Part shown: piece after piece, positions 27,788 through 35,461 of the stretch | How the letters are laid out: every line of letters starts with the position of its first letter | Numbering within the stretch: position 1 is the first letter of the stretch | NCBI RefSeq assembly: GCF_002101395.1 | Contig: NZ_CP019706.1 | Coordinates: 2,542,001-2,606,000 of the forward strand | Direction: 5' to 3' | Length of the DNA: 64,000 nucleotides | Origin: Pantoea alhagi | GTDB lineage: Bacteria; Pseudomonadota; Gammaproteobacteria; Enterobacterales; Enterobacteriaceae | Position numbers and translations under genes: made by a program | The notes under the pieces: generated by a model | Seen by the model: the letters and a program-made list of their open reading frames with translations, nothing else | Databases searched by the model: none | Told to the model about the DNA's origin: nothing

Positions 27788-27796
27788 TGCAGACCA

Positions 27797-27827
27797 CAAT
27801 GGCTCCGTTCCGGAGCCATTGTTATTT
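27797..27827 (+). terminator. terminator of fhuE
   Basis: A perfect 10-bp stem (27797-27806 with 27812-27821), loop of 5 bases, is followed by TTATTTA. It starts 9 bases after the fhuE stop. Confidence 0.88.
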
Positions 27828-28022
27828 AGCCTGCTGCTGCGTTAGCCTGCGCGCCCGGCAAATTGCTGCATGATTTTTATCCACCCATTCAACACGTTTC
27901 TGCATCGGCTCAGGGAAGAGTTACCCAGATCCGTTAAAACCGATACCCATATTTCGTTCACCGGCGAAGCATACTGCCTGCGCCTGCGGCACTCTGGATC
28001 ACCAAACCAGAAGGAGTCGACC

Positions 28023-28373
28023 ATGTTTGCTGTGATTTTTGAAGCCGAACCTTATCCATCCCAAAGACAGCGCTATCTTGATCTGGCAGCAGATCTTAAG
28101 CCGTTGCTCACGCATATCGATGGATTCATCGCTATCGAACGTTTTCAAAGCCTGACCCGGCCAGAGAAGATCTTATCTCTCTCCTGGTGGCGGGATGAGG
28201 AGGCAATTCTCGCCTGGCGGCGTCAGGAAGAGCACCGGGCGGCGCAGCAGGCGGGGCGCGTTGATATTTTCAACCATTACCGGCTACGGGTTGCAGCTGT
28301 AATGCGTGATTATGGTAAAAACGAGCGCGGGCAGGCACCGCATCCGGGGAAGGAACCGCATAATGGAGTTTAA
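28023..28373 (+). CDS. antibiotic biosynthesis monooxygenase (ABM) domain protein
   Basis: This 116-residue ABM-fold protein has FAVIFEAEPYPSQRQRYLDLA, the LLTHIDGFIAIERFQSL strand-helix and SLSWWRDEEAILAWRRQEEH. Such dimeric alpha/beta-barrel proteins include quinol monooxygenases and haem-degrading enzymes; the ligand here is unknown. The ATG at 28023 is chosen for the GAAGGAG ribosome site just upstream; an in-frame start at 27870 lacks one. It overlaps the next gene (TSUP transporter) by 11 bp and should be translated with it. Confidence 0.78.
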   Translation: MFAVIFEAEPYPSQRQRYLDLAADLKPLLTHIDGFIAIERFQSLTRPEKILSLSWWRDEEAILAWRRQEEHRAAQQAGRVDIFNHYRLRVAAVMRDYGKNERGQAPHPGKEPHNGV

Positions 28374-29106
28374 TTTCGCCACGCTGCTGCTGGCTGGTAC
28401 AACCTTTCTGTTAGCGGGTCTGGTTAAGGGCGTAACCGGCATGGGCCTGCCGACGGTAGCGATGGGCGTGCTGGGATCGTTGCTTTCTCCGGCCACTGCC
28501 GCCGCGATGCTGCTGTTACCTTCATTTATTACCAATATTTTTCAGCTAAGCGGCGGCGATCATTGCGGCGCGCTTATCCGGCGGCTGTGGCCGATGCAGT
28601 TGGCGATCGTTAGCGCCACACTGTTGAGCAGCGGATGGCTGGCTAAAGGGCAGAGTGATTATACGCAACTGGCATTAGGCGTGGCGCTGGTGGTTTATGC
28701 GCTCTGGACGCTGACCGGGCGCAGCCTTACCGTTTCGCCGCGAGGTGAATATCTTTTTTCGCTGCCGGTGGGCATCATGACCGGTCTGTTGACCGGTGCC
28801 ACCGGCGTTTTTGTTATGCCCGCCGTGCCCTGGCTACAGGCGCTGGGGCTGGAAAAAGATGAGCTGGTACAGGCGCTGGGGATCTCTTTCACCAGTTCGA
28901 CGCTGGCTCTGGCCGCTGGGCTATGGTGGCATGGGGCATTGCCCTCTGCCTCTTTAGGTATATCAGGCTTAGCGGTGATCCCGGCGCTGGTCGGGCTGTT
29001 TGCCGGGCAGCGTTTGCGTCGCTTTATTTCTCCGGCAGTGTTTAAACGCTATTTTTTGATTTGCCTGCTGGCGTTGGGGTTTGAGATGGTGGTGCGGGCC
29101 CTCTGA
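28363..29106 (+). CDS. TauE/SafE (TSUP) family anion exporter
   Basis: This 247-residue membrane protein has the TSUP pattern of two four-helix halves with the repeated motif G(L/M)xGxGxP: LVKGVTGMGLPTVAMG near the start and LLTGATGVFVMPAVPWL in the second half. TSUP proteins move sulfite, sulfoacetate, taurine or similar anions. I chose ATG 28363 (MEFNFATLL), which overlaps the ABM gene by 11 bp; ATG 28306 would add 19 non-hydrophobic residues. The ArsR-type gene follows after 43 bp and probably controls the operon. Confidence 0.82.
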   Translation: MEFNFATLLLAGTTFLLAGLVKGVTGMGLPTVAMGVLGSLLSPATAAAMLLLPSFITNIFQLSGGDHCGALIRRLWPMQLAIVSATLLSSGWLAKGQSDYTQLALGVALVVYALWTLTGRSLTVSPRGEYLFSLPVGIMTGLLTGATGVFVMPAVPWLQALGLEKDELVQALGISFTSSTLALAAGLWWHGALPSASLGISGLAVIPALVGLFAGQRLRRFISPAVFKRYFLICLLALGFEMVVRAL

Positions 29107-29149
29107 AAGTAATGTATCAGCTCGCGTCACGGTAAAAGGTGAAAACAAT

Positions 29150-29866
29150 ATGGCATTACGCAGCGAAAAGAATGCGGACACGCAGGATCTCTGTCAGCCG
29201 GAAGATCTGTTGGCAGCAACGGCGGCCGTTATGGCAGATAAGTCGCGCGCCCGTATGCTGTGCGTATTGATGGATGGACGCGCCTGGACGGCAACTGAAC
29301 TGAGCGCCGCGGCGGATATTTCCCCTTCAACGGCCAGCGCTCATCTGGCGAAACTCACCGCGCAACGGTTTGTGGTTTGCCTGGCACAGGGGAGGCATCG
29401 CTACTACCGCTTAAGCAGCGTGGCCGTTGCCGATCTGTTAGAAAGATTGATGGAAATCTCCTGGAGCGGCCAGGCCGCGCCGCGTATTACCACGCCTGAT
29501 TACCTGCGCCGTGCCCGAACCTGTTATGACCATTTGGCCGGTGAGGTGGCGGTTAGTCTGTATCAGGGTCTAACCGAGCGCGGCTGGCTCACGGTAGATG
29601 GCAACAGACTCACCGGGACAGGGAATAGAGAGCTGACAACGTTGGGATTAGCGATGCCGCCCTCTGGTTTGCGCCGAAAATTCAGCTGTGCCTGTCTGGA
29701 CTGGAGCGAACGCCGCTATCATCTCGGCGGAGCGCTGGGCGCTGCTTTGCTCAGCTGGTTTGAACAGCAGCGCTGGATAGAAAAGGATGTTGGCAGCCGC
29801 TGCGTACATATCACTGCCAAAGGTGCAGCGGGCTTAAAGCGACATTTCGGCGTCAATGCTGTTTAG
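29150..29866 (+). CDS. ArsR-type winged-helix regulator with long C-terminal domain
   Basis: This 238-residue regulator has the ArsR wHTH from about 20 to 95: ADKSRARMLCVLMDGRAWTA, then ELSAAADISPSTASAHLAKL, and a wing QGRHRYYRLS. The C-terminal half (about 120-238) is long for ArsR (usually about 100-120 residues) and contains a Cys pair in KFSCACLDWSERRYH plus GSRCVHITAKG, possible sensor residues. ATG 29150 has AAAGG upstream. It ends the ABM-TSUP operon and is likely its autoregulator, perhaps responding to a thiol, sulfur species or electrophile; this is inference. Confidence 0.8.
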   Translation: MALRSEKNADTQDLCQPEDLLAATAAVMADKSRARMLCVLMDGRAWTATELSAAADISPSTASAHLAKLTAQRFVVCLAQGRHRYYRLSSVAVADLLERLMEISWSGQAAPRITTPDYLRRARTCYDHLAGEVAVSLYQGLTERGWLTVDGNRLTGTGNRELTTLGLAMPPSGLRRKFSCACLDWSERRYHLGGALGAALLSWFEQQRWIEKDVGSRCVHITAKGAAGLKRHFGVNAV

Positions 29867-30073
29867 CGCCGCAACCGCCGGCGCGCTCTGCTGAGCGTTA
29901 TGCTAACGGCGCTCCACGGTTACTTGCCGGCAAGCTGGCATCCATGATCCTGAATCTCTTCCGCTGAGACCCCGGTCGTCTGGGTTCCTGCACTGCTATG
30001 GATTTAAAAAGATTTTTACTGCTTAGCTCATTCAGGGTTACTTTTCTGTAATAGTAAGAATAAGGCGGGATAG

Positions 30074-30178
30074 TTAACTTTTCACCTTATTCCATAAAGC
30101 ATTTCTGTCAGCGTAGGCGGCATTGGTGGTGAGCAGTAACGCCATCAGCGAAACCGATAAAGATATTAAACGTTTCAT
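30074..30178 (-). CDS. possible 34-residue exported peptide or gene remnant
   Basis: An ATG at 30178 opens 34 codons: KR, a hydrophobic core ISLSVSLMALLLTT, then the consensus-like cleavage context NAAYA and ten residues (DRNALWNKVKS). The result is a near-perfect Sec signal peptide with almost no mature part. The ribosome site is weak. It could be the 5' stump of a larger exported protein (the start DRNALW is reminiscent of the CDP-diglyceride hydrolase family) cut by a stop, or a genuine small secreted peptide. Nothing else is recognisable between 29867 and 30304. Confidence 0.35.
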   Translation of the reverse strand: MKRLISLSVSLMALLLTTNAAYADRNALWNKVKS

Positions 30179-30304
30179 TGATTATTCACTCTGTTTTTAC
30201 TGACGTTAAGGTGGTCAGGCGGAACTACTCGCCTGCAATAACCCGCATTTAATAAATTAACAGTACGATATGGCAACTATTTTTTGAAAACACAGGGCGG
30301 TTCA

Positions 30305-30487
30305 TTAGCGCGATGGATTCGCTGGCTGGCGGTATTTTACCGGTGTGGCCACTGGCCCCCAGCCAGAGCCATCAGCAAAAGCGCCATGCACCAGAACAAT
30401 ATTTTTTACCTGCTCAGCCAAAGCGTTCTGCGCGGAGACAGACAGAACAACACTTAATGCCAGAGCCGCATATGTTTTCTTCATCAT
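30305..30487 (-). pseudogene. exported alpha/beta hydrolase, 5' remnant
   Basis: This 60-codon frame has a full signal peptide (MMKKTYAALALSVVLSVSAQ, cleavage near ALAEQ) and the start of an alpha/beta-hydrolase, VKNIVLVHGAFADGSGW, closely resembling the exported esterase at 3176 (NIVLVHGAFVGGAGW). It then runs into unrelated residues and stops before the catalytic serine, Asp and His. A large internal or 3' deletion has removed about 190 residues. No downstream part of the hydrolase is found. Confidence 0.75.
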
Positions 30488-30764
30488 AATCTTCTTCCTT
30501 AATCGCCTGATTTTTGAAAAAGGGTGGTGACAGCACTGGCCTGTTGATCAGCCTGTGCCGCAGAGTGGGCATTCAGCTGCCCGCATGTTTAATCAGCACG
30601 TCATAAAATCTGCTCTGACCGCTGCGGCAATTCTGTTTTAGGGCCGCGTAGTTCCTGCCCTGGGATGAAAGGGCAGGTGGCTCTCCCTTATGAACAGGGA
30701 GGACGCCTCAACTTCAGCAAAGAGGAACAAATGCAGAAAGCTGTCACAGCAATGATATTGTCGG

Positions 30765-31445
30765 TTAGCGAGTAAACTGCCCGATAAGCAGGGCAGCCGT
30801 CTCTGCTGAGGATGTTGGATTCTGGCCGGTAATCAGCAGGCCATCGCTGACCACATAAGAGCTCCAGTCTTCACCTTTAGAGTAAATACCGCCTTTAGCG
30901 ATCAGCTCATCTTCAACCAGGAAAGGAACAACATTCGTCAGCCCTACCGCCTCTTCCTCAGTATTGGTAAAGCCTGTGACTTTTTTACCTTCGACCAGCG
31001 GCCTGCCAGCAGGCGTTTTCACATGACGCAGCACGCCTGGCGCATGACAGACAAGGGCAACCGGCTTGTTTGCGGCGATAAATGATTCAATCAGAGCGAT
31101 TGAATGAGGATCCTCTGCCAGATCCCACAGCGGGCCGTGGCCTCCCGGATAAAAAACGGTGTCGTAATCCGCTTGCGATACGCTGTCAAGACGGATCGTC
31201 CCGGCCAGTTGGGCGGTAGCGGCTGCATCGGCTTCAAAGCGGCGGGTGAGTTCCGTCTGAAACATAGGCTCGTTGCTTTTTGGATCCAGCGGCGGGTTAC
31301 CACCTTTTGGTGAAGCCAAAGTGATCTCGGCACCGGCCTCTTTAAAGGCGTAGTAAGGCGCCGCCAGCTCTTCCAGCCAGAAACCTGTTTTACGTCCGGT
31401 ATTGCCCAGCTGGTCATGTGAAGTCAGTACGATTAATACTTTCAT
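30765..31445 (-). CDS. DJ-1/PfpI family (Hsp31-type) protein
   Basis: This 226-residue type-1 glutamine-amidotransferase-like protein has the nucleophile Cys in VALVCHAPGVL, the preceding FYPGGHGPLWDLAED, and an N-terminal VLIVLTSHDQ and FWLEELAAPYYAFKEAG with the acidic partner Glu of Hsp31-type enzymes. Relatives are glyoxalase III/deglycase proteins active on methylglyoxal, or putative proteases and chaperones. The exact activity is unproven. Its upstream region carries TAGACCGGTCGTCTT (31490-31504), almost the same as the operator in front of the NemR-like gene, so it is probably the regulated target. Confidence 0.83.
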   Translation of the reverse strand: MKVLIVLTSHDQLGNTGRKTGFWLEELAAPYYAFKEAGAEITLASPKGGNPPLDPKSNEPMFQTELTRRFEADAAATAQLAGTIRLDSVSQADYDTVFYPGGHGPLWDLAEDPHSIALIESFIAANKPVALVCHAPGVLRHVKTPAGRPLVEGKKVTGFTNTEEEAVGLTNVVPFLVEDELIAKGGIYSKGEDWSSYVVSDGLLITGQNPTSSAETAALLIGQFTR

Positions 31446-31489
31446 GATGTATCTCCTGATTTAGGATGGATAAGCTAACATTTTTAAGT

Positions 31490-31504
31490 AGACCGGTCGT
31501 CTTA
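31490..31504 (-). promoter_or_regulatory. NemR-type operator in front of the DJ-1 gene
   Basis: TAGACCGGTCGTCTT is an imperfect dyad (TAGAC/GTCTT arms) 45 bases before the DJ-1 ATG, matching 14 of 15 bases of the site upstream of the neighbouring TetR gene. Confidence 0.7.
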
Positions 31505-31515
31505 AAGACTGGCCT

Positions 31516-31541
31516 GAAAAAACGCCACGAAGGCGCTTTTT
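31516..31541 (-). terminator. terminator of the NemR-like gene
   Basis: A short stem CGCC/GGCG (31524-31527 with 31533-31536) is flanked by A6 and T5 tracts that extend it. On the minus strand it ends in six T residues, 20-40 bases after the regulator's stop. Confidence 0.65.
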
Positions 31542-31556
31542 ATCTGCCTGCCCGGG

Positions 31557-32162
31557 TTAAAGGGCAGGGTGAAGTAATTTTTGCGTGGCTGACAGGGCTG
31601 CATCAAACGGCTGTACATCACGCATAATTTTTACCATGACGCTGGTCCCGAGCCAGAGTTGATAGAGGCTTTGGGCCAGCTCTGCAGGATCGCCTTTTGT
31701 ATCAAGCGAACCGTCAGCAAGACCTGCTTTTATCGCTCCCGCCAGATGCTGCGTAATGGCAGCAGTACCGCGCCTGAGCGATTCGCGCATCGCTTCCGAT
31801 AAATCGGCAACCTCGGCACCAAGCTTGACCGCCAGACACTTTCCCTGACAATCTTCAAATGACTGGTTGTTGCGCCACTGATGAAAATATTCCATTAACC
31901 GTTGCGCTGCTGTAAGGTCCTGTCGGGAAAAAAGCACGCTCATCTCCGACAAGTAGTCTTCAAAATAGTAGTCAAGCAACGCTTCACCAAAAGCTTCTTT
32001 TGAACTGAAATAGTTATAGAAAGAGCCTTTCGGGACAGAAGCCGCCGTCAGGATTTCATTCAGCCCTACGGCAGAAAAACCTTTTGCGGCCATAATACGG
32101 TAGCCGGCATCAAGAATGTTCTGTCGGGTGCCTGCATTTTTTTGTGCTGTGGTTTTGTTCAT
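31557..32162 (-). CDS. TetR-family NemR-like electrophile-sensing repressor
   Basis: This 201-residue TetR protein has an HTH (ILDAGYRIMAAKGFSAVG, then NEILTAASVPKGSFYNYFSSKEAF) and a C-terminal domain resembling NemR of E. coli: QGKCLAVKLGAEVADLSEAMR aligns with the NemR segment whose Cys106 senses electrophiles and hypochlorite. That cysteine is present here. NemR controls nemA and gloA; here the likely targets are this gene and the DJ-1 protein downstream, since both carry a TAGACCGGTCGTCT(A/T) operator. It lies upstream of the DJ-1 gene on the same strand but is separated by a terminator and second operator. Confidence 0.78.
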   Translation of the reverse strand: MNKTTAQKNAGTRQNILDAGYRIMAAKGFSAVGLNEILTAASVPKGSFYNYFSSKEAFGEALLDYYFEDYLSEMSVLFSRQDLTAAQRLMEYFHQWRNNQSFEDCQGKCLAVKLGAEVADLSEAMRESLRRGTAAITQHLAGAIKAGLADGSLDTKGDPAELAQSLYQLWLGTSVMVKIMRDVQPFDAALSATQKLLHPAL

Positions 32163-32182
32163 GAATTAACCTTAGACCTAAT

Positions 32183-32197
32183 TAGACCGGTCGTCTA
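32183..32197 (-). promoter_or_regulatory. NemR-type operator upstream of the TetR gene
   Basis: TAGACCGGTCGTCTA has inverted TAGAC/GTCTA arms around CGGTC. An additional half-site TAGAC (32173-32177) lies 10 bases closer to the ATG. It resembles the E. coli NemR box (TAGACC-N-GGTCTA). Confidence 0.72.
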
Positions 32198-32276
32198 CAT
32201 AAATTTTACTTTTTTATTTTTAGCAGGCGAAAAGCTGGCGCGCCAGCATGAGTATCAGGTATTCCGGCGCGTTCGG

Positions 32277-33032
32277 TCAGGCTTTGATTACCGTAATGCC
32301 TTTCGCGATAAAGGGCGACAGCAAATGCTCTGCGGTATTCTCTTCCACCACCATGGTATTAATCAGCGAAATATCGCCGATAACCCAGGCAGAAGCACTG
32401 TTCAGTTTTTCCGGCGAGGCCAGCACGATGGTTTCCGCCGCCTTCTGTGAAAACGCGCGCTTGATGCATGACTCTTCATAGTCGCCGGTACTCAGTCCGG
32501 CATCGGCATGAATGCCGGTTACGCCCATAAAGAAAATATCCGCGCGCACGTTAGCGACATTTTCAATGGCTGCCGCGCCTACGGCAACCAGCGAATGTTT
32601 AAATAGCCGACCGCCGATCATAATGACATCAATGAGCGGATGATCCGCCAGGCCAAGCGCAATGCTGGGGCTATGGGTAACCACGGTAATTTGCAGGCTG
32701 TGCGGTAAAAAGGTAATCAGCTCGGCGGTGGTGGTACCGCCATCAATCATTACTACCTGTCCTGGCTCAATCAGCTCCGCTCCCCTTTTCGCAATAACAC
32801 GCTTCGCATCCAGCCGCAGATTTTTACGTTCGGCAAAGGTCACGGTTGCGGCGGAGGCGGGCAGTGCCCCGCCGTGAACCCGCTGTAACAGGCCTTCGGC
32901 AGAAAGCTCGCGTAAATCGCGGCGGATGGTGTCCTCTGACACATTGAAGGCTTCGCTAAGATCTTTAGAGAGCACCTGCCCCTCAGCGGCGAGTTTTTGC
33001 AGGATAAGTTGTTTACGTTGTGACGTGAGCAT
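32277..33032 (-). CDS. DeoR-family transcriptional regulator
   Basis: This is a 251-residue DeoR/GlpR-type repressor. Its N-terminal wHTH is LTSQRKQLILQKLAAEGQV, then LSEAFNVSEDTIRRDLRELSAEG with the family motif SEDTIRRDL and VHGGA. The C-terminal sugar-phosphate-sensing (DeoRC) domain contains IDGGTTTAELI and MGVTGIHADAGLSTGDYEE. Effectors of this family are usually phosphorylated sugars. I chose the ATG at 33032; an upstream start at 33134 overlaps the divergent gene. It is divergent from the NudK-like/DUF4406 operon, with operator-like repeats between. Confidence 0.85.
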   Translation of the reverse strand: MLTSQRKQLILQKLAAEGQVLSKDLSEAFNVSEDTIRRDLRELSAEGLLQRVHGGALPASAATVTFAERKNLRLDAKRVIAKRGAELIEPGQVVMIDGGTTTAELITFLPHSLQITVVTHSPSIALGLADHPLIDVIMIGGRLFKHSLVAVGAAAIENVANVRADIFFMGVTGIHADAGLSTGDYEESCIKRAFSQKAAETIVLASPEKLNSASAWVIGDISLINTMVVEENTAEHLLSPFIAKGITVIKA

Positions 33033-33049
33033 CTGGCCTTTTTCCTGAT

Positions 33050-33085
33050 TGCACGAATTAACTTGAATGTGCATGTTTGTGCACG
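33050..33085 (+). promoter_or_regulatory. repeat array, likely DeoR-family operator
   Basis: In the 87-bp divergent gap, TGTGCA occurs at 33068 and again at 33078, a 10-base phasing. An inverted copy TGCAC starts at 33050. Phased short repeats are typical of DeoR-type operators. The site would serve both the regulator and the NudK-like operon. Confidence 0.5.
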
Positions 33086-33119
33086 CTAATATGCTGATCT
33101 TACCGACGGAGGAGCAATT

Positions 33120-33704
33120 ATGCCAGCTAAACATGCAGAAGTGCGCATTCTTGACAGCAAAATCTTATCGGATGACTGGTATTTACTGAAAAAATATACC
33201 TTTGAGCTACAGCGCCGTGACGGCGAGTGGCAGCGGCAAAGCCGTGAGGTTTACGACCGGGGCAACGGGGCGGTGATCCTGCTTTATAACCGCAGCAGGC
33301 AAACCGTTATTTTGACGCGTCAGTTTCGTTTTCCCGTTTACGTTAACGATCATCCCGGCCTGCTGCTGGAAGCGCCAGCAGGATTACTGGATAACCTCGA
33401 TCCTGAAAAGCGTATTAAAGCCGAAGCGGAAGAAGAGACCGGTTATAAAGTTGAACAGGTGCAAAAGGTATTTGAAGCCTTTATGAGTCCAGGGTCGGTC
33501 ACGGAAAAACTTTATTTCTTTATCGCCGAGTATAACGCCGAACAGCTTTCCGGCGCAGGCGGCGGCATTAAAGAGGAGGGCGAAGATATTGAAGTGATCG
33601 AAATGAATTTTCAGCAGGCAATGGAAGCAATTGATAACGGTGAAATAGCAGATGCCAAAACCATTATGTTACTCCAGTACCTTGCCCTGAAGGGCATCAT
33701 GTGA
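33120..33704 (+). CDS. NudK-like Nudix hydrolase (GDP-mannose/ADP-ribose type)
   Basis: This 194-residue Nudix protein resembles E. coli NudK: VRILDSKILSDDWYLLKKYTFEL, REVYDRGNGAVILLYN and the Nudix box starting in GLLDNLDPEKRIKAEAEEETGY, with the conserved REXXEE-type glutamates (here KAEAEEETG). LYFFIAEYNAEQ and GGGIKEEGEDIEV also match. NudK hydrolyses GDP-mannose and related nucleoside-diphosphate sugars. GGAGGAG precedes the ATG. The next gene follows after 7 bases, so the two are co-translated. The true substrate is unknown; ADP-ribose-like molecules are also possible. Confidence 0.82.
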   Translation: MPAKHAEVRILDSKILSDDWYLLKKYTFELQRRDGEWQRQSREVYDRGNGAVILLYNRSRQTVILTRQFRFPVYVNDHPGLLLEAPAGLLDNLDPEKRIKAEAEEETGYKVEQVQKVFEAFMSPGSVTEKLYFFIAEYNAEQLSGAGGGIKEEGEDIEVIEMNFQQAMEAIDNGEIADAKTIMLLQYLALKGIM

Positions 33705-33711
33705 GGTAAGT

Positions 33712-34074
33712 ATGGCTGCAGAATTAATCCTTATTGCCGGACCGTACCGTAGCGGAACGCAGGGCGATGAAACCCTGATCGCCAGGAATCTTCATCGGCT
33801 GGAAGCGGCAGCATTGCAGGTTTATCAACGTGGGCACGTTCCTGTTATTGGCGAATGGCTTGCGCTTCCTTTAGCCAAAGCGGCGGGTTCAAAATATCTG
33901 GGTGATGAAATTAGTGAATCAATGCTTTATCCGGTAGCTCACCGCTTAATTGCACAGTGCGATGCGATATATCGTATTGAGGGGGAGTCAAAGGGGGCGG
34001 ATAAAGATATTGAAGTGGCAGAAAAACGGGGCTTAAAGATCTATCGCTCCCTTGCAGAAATAGAACCGGTATAA
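33712..34074 (+). CDS. DUF4406 / nucleoside 2-deoxyribosyltransferase-like protein
   Basis: This 120-residue Rossmann-like protein starts LILIAGPYRSGTQGDETLIARN, the AGPYR motif of DUF4406 and nucleoside 2-deoxyribosyltransferase relatives. ALQVYQRGHVPVIGEWLALPL follows, then AQCDAIYRIEGESKGADKDIEVAEKRGLKIY, the C-terminal ESxGxxxE-type helix containing the catalytic Glu position. Relatives act on the N-glycosidic bond of nucleosides or nucleotides, but this subgroup is uncharacterised. It lies 7 bp after the NudK-like gene and its end is marked by a strong terminator. Confidence 0.75.
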   Translation: MAAELILIAGPYRSGTQGDETLIARNLHRLEAAALQVYQRGHVPVIGEWLALPLAKAAGSKYLGDEISESMLYPVAHRLIAQCDAIYRIEGESKGADKDIEVAEKRGLKIYRSLAEIEPV

Positions 34075-34213
34075 AAACGTGCGCTGTTACCAACAGATTT
34101 CTCAGCCTTGAGCCGGAAAGGTACGTTTTTAAAAAAGCCGGTCTGTCAGGAAAGACTTTTCTGCCTGGTTACCATCAGCCTCTATTTCTGATGCAAACAG
34201 GTTTTTTATTTGA

Positions 34214-34238
34214 AGAGGATGCCACGCATCCTCTTTTT
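34214..34238 (+). terminator. bidirectional terminator after the NudK operon
   Basis: A perfect 9-bp stem (34214-34222 with 34226-34234), 3-base loop, is followed by T5. It separates the plus-strand operon from the convergent hydrolase gene. Confidence 0.9.
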
Positions 34239-34241
34239 CGC

Positions 34242-35063
34242 TTAGTGCGCCTGCAGGAACGCCAGCAGATCGTTGTTCAGCTGATCCTGGTGTGTTACCG
34301 CAAAGCCATGCGGTCCGTTCTCATAGACTTTCAGTTCGGCATTCGCGATCATCTCTGCCGCCACTTTACCGGTGGTTTCAAACGGCACCACCTGATCGTT
34401 GCTGCCGTGGATCACCAGTGTCGGCACATCAATTTTCGCCATATCTGGCCGGAAATCCGTTTCCGAGAAGGCGGTTACGCAGTCCAGCGTGCTTTTCAGC
34501 GATGCCAGCAGCGCAATATTTAATGTCTGTGTCAGCACGCCGTCAGAAACCGTTTGTCCGGCATTAATACCATAGAAAGTCGGTGAGAACTCGCTAATGA
34601 ACTGGGCACGATCTTTTAGCAATGCGCCACGAATTTCGCTGAAAAGGCTTAGATCAACGCCTTGCGGATAATCCTCCGCTTTCCCGAAAATTGGCGTAAC
34701 CGCGCCCAGCAGCACCAGACCCGCCACGCGTGACGTGCCGTAACGGCCGATATAACGCGCCACGTCGCCGCCGCCCATTGAAAAACCAACCAGCGTCACC
34801 TCTTGCAGATCAAGGCTGGTAATTAAGTCATTAATATCCGAGGCAAAGGTATCGTAATCGTAGCCCTGCCACGGCTGATCCGAGCGGCCAAAACCCCGAC
34901 GGTCAAAGGCAATAACGCGATAGCCGCGTTCGGCAAGAAAATTGAGCTGGCTATCCCACATATCTGCATCCAGCGGCCAACCGTGACTGAACAGTACCGG
35001 TTTACCTGTACCCCAGTCTTTGTAATAGATCTGGGTGCCATCCTGGGTTCTGAAAGTACTCAT
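34242..35063 (-). CDS. alpha/beta hydrolase of the non-haem chloroperoxidase type
   Basis: This 273-residue cytosolic alpha/beta-hydrolase has HGWPLDADMWDSQL, DRRGFGRSDQPWQGYDYDTFASD, the nucleophile GFSMGGGDVARY, catalytic Asp in HGSNDQVVPFE and His in NGPHGFAVTH. The pattern matches cofactor-free haloperoxidases/perhydrolases and arylesterases. In vivo they are likely esterases or lactonases. I chose the ATG at 35063, where GAGG lies 6 bases upstream; the frame has another start four codons earlier. It is monocistronic. Confidence 0.85.
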   Translation of the reverse strand: MSTFRTQDGTQIYYKDWGTGKPVLFSHGWPLDADMWDSQLNFLAERGYRVIAFDRRGFGRSDQPWQGYDYDTFASDINDLITSLDLQEVTLVGFSMGGGDVARYIGRYGTSRVAGLVLLGAVTPIFGKAEDYPQGVDLSLFSEIRGALLKDRAQFISEFSPTFYGINAGQTVSDGVLTQTLNIALLASLKSTLDCVTAFSETDFRPDMAKIDVPTLVIHGSNDQVVPFETTGKVAAEMIANAELKVYENGPHGFAVTHQDQLNNDLLAFLQAH

Positions 35064-35461
35064 AACAATCCTCATTTTGGTTATTTAACAAAAACGGGCT
35101 AATGATCGTTTGCCAGGCGCGACCAGATAACGGACAACGGGCAGCTTTCGCCGCGACAAGGCAGCTGGCTTACCTTCTGAATAGAGCCGGTAAAGGCGTG
35201 GGCGTCAACAGAATTGATGTAATAATCATCAATCCGGAATGGATAACTTATTGATTTTAGGTATTTACTTTACCGGGTTAGCCGCAAATTTTCAGGAAAA
35301 TGCGAGATAAAAATGGGAGTAACGCAAAATTGATCGCCGCAGCTTATCCATTTTCATCATGAAACAGGTTTAATTGATCTGCCGCAAGTTCAGTCTTTTC
35401 TTACTCTGCCAAATTATGGCGCAGAGGATGTTAAAAACCTTAGCAAGGGTGAGAAAATATT
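35064..35461. other. intergenic, promoter region of the small membrane protein
   Basis: No gene was recognised in these 398 bases. They must contain the promoters of the chloroperoxidase gene (minus) and of the small ORF at 35462 (plus). Confidence 0.45.
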
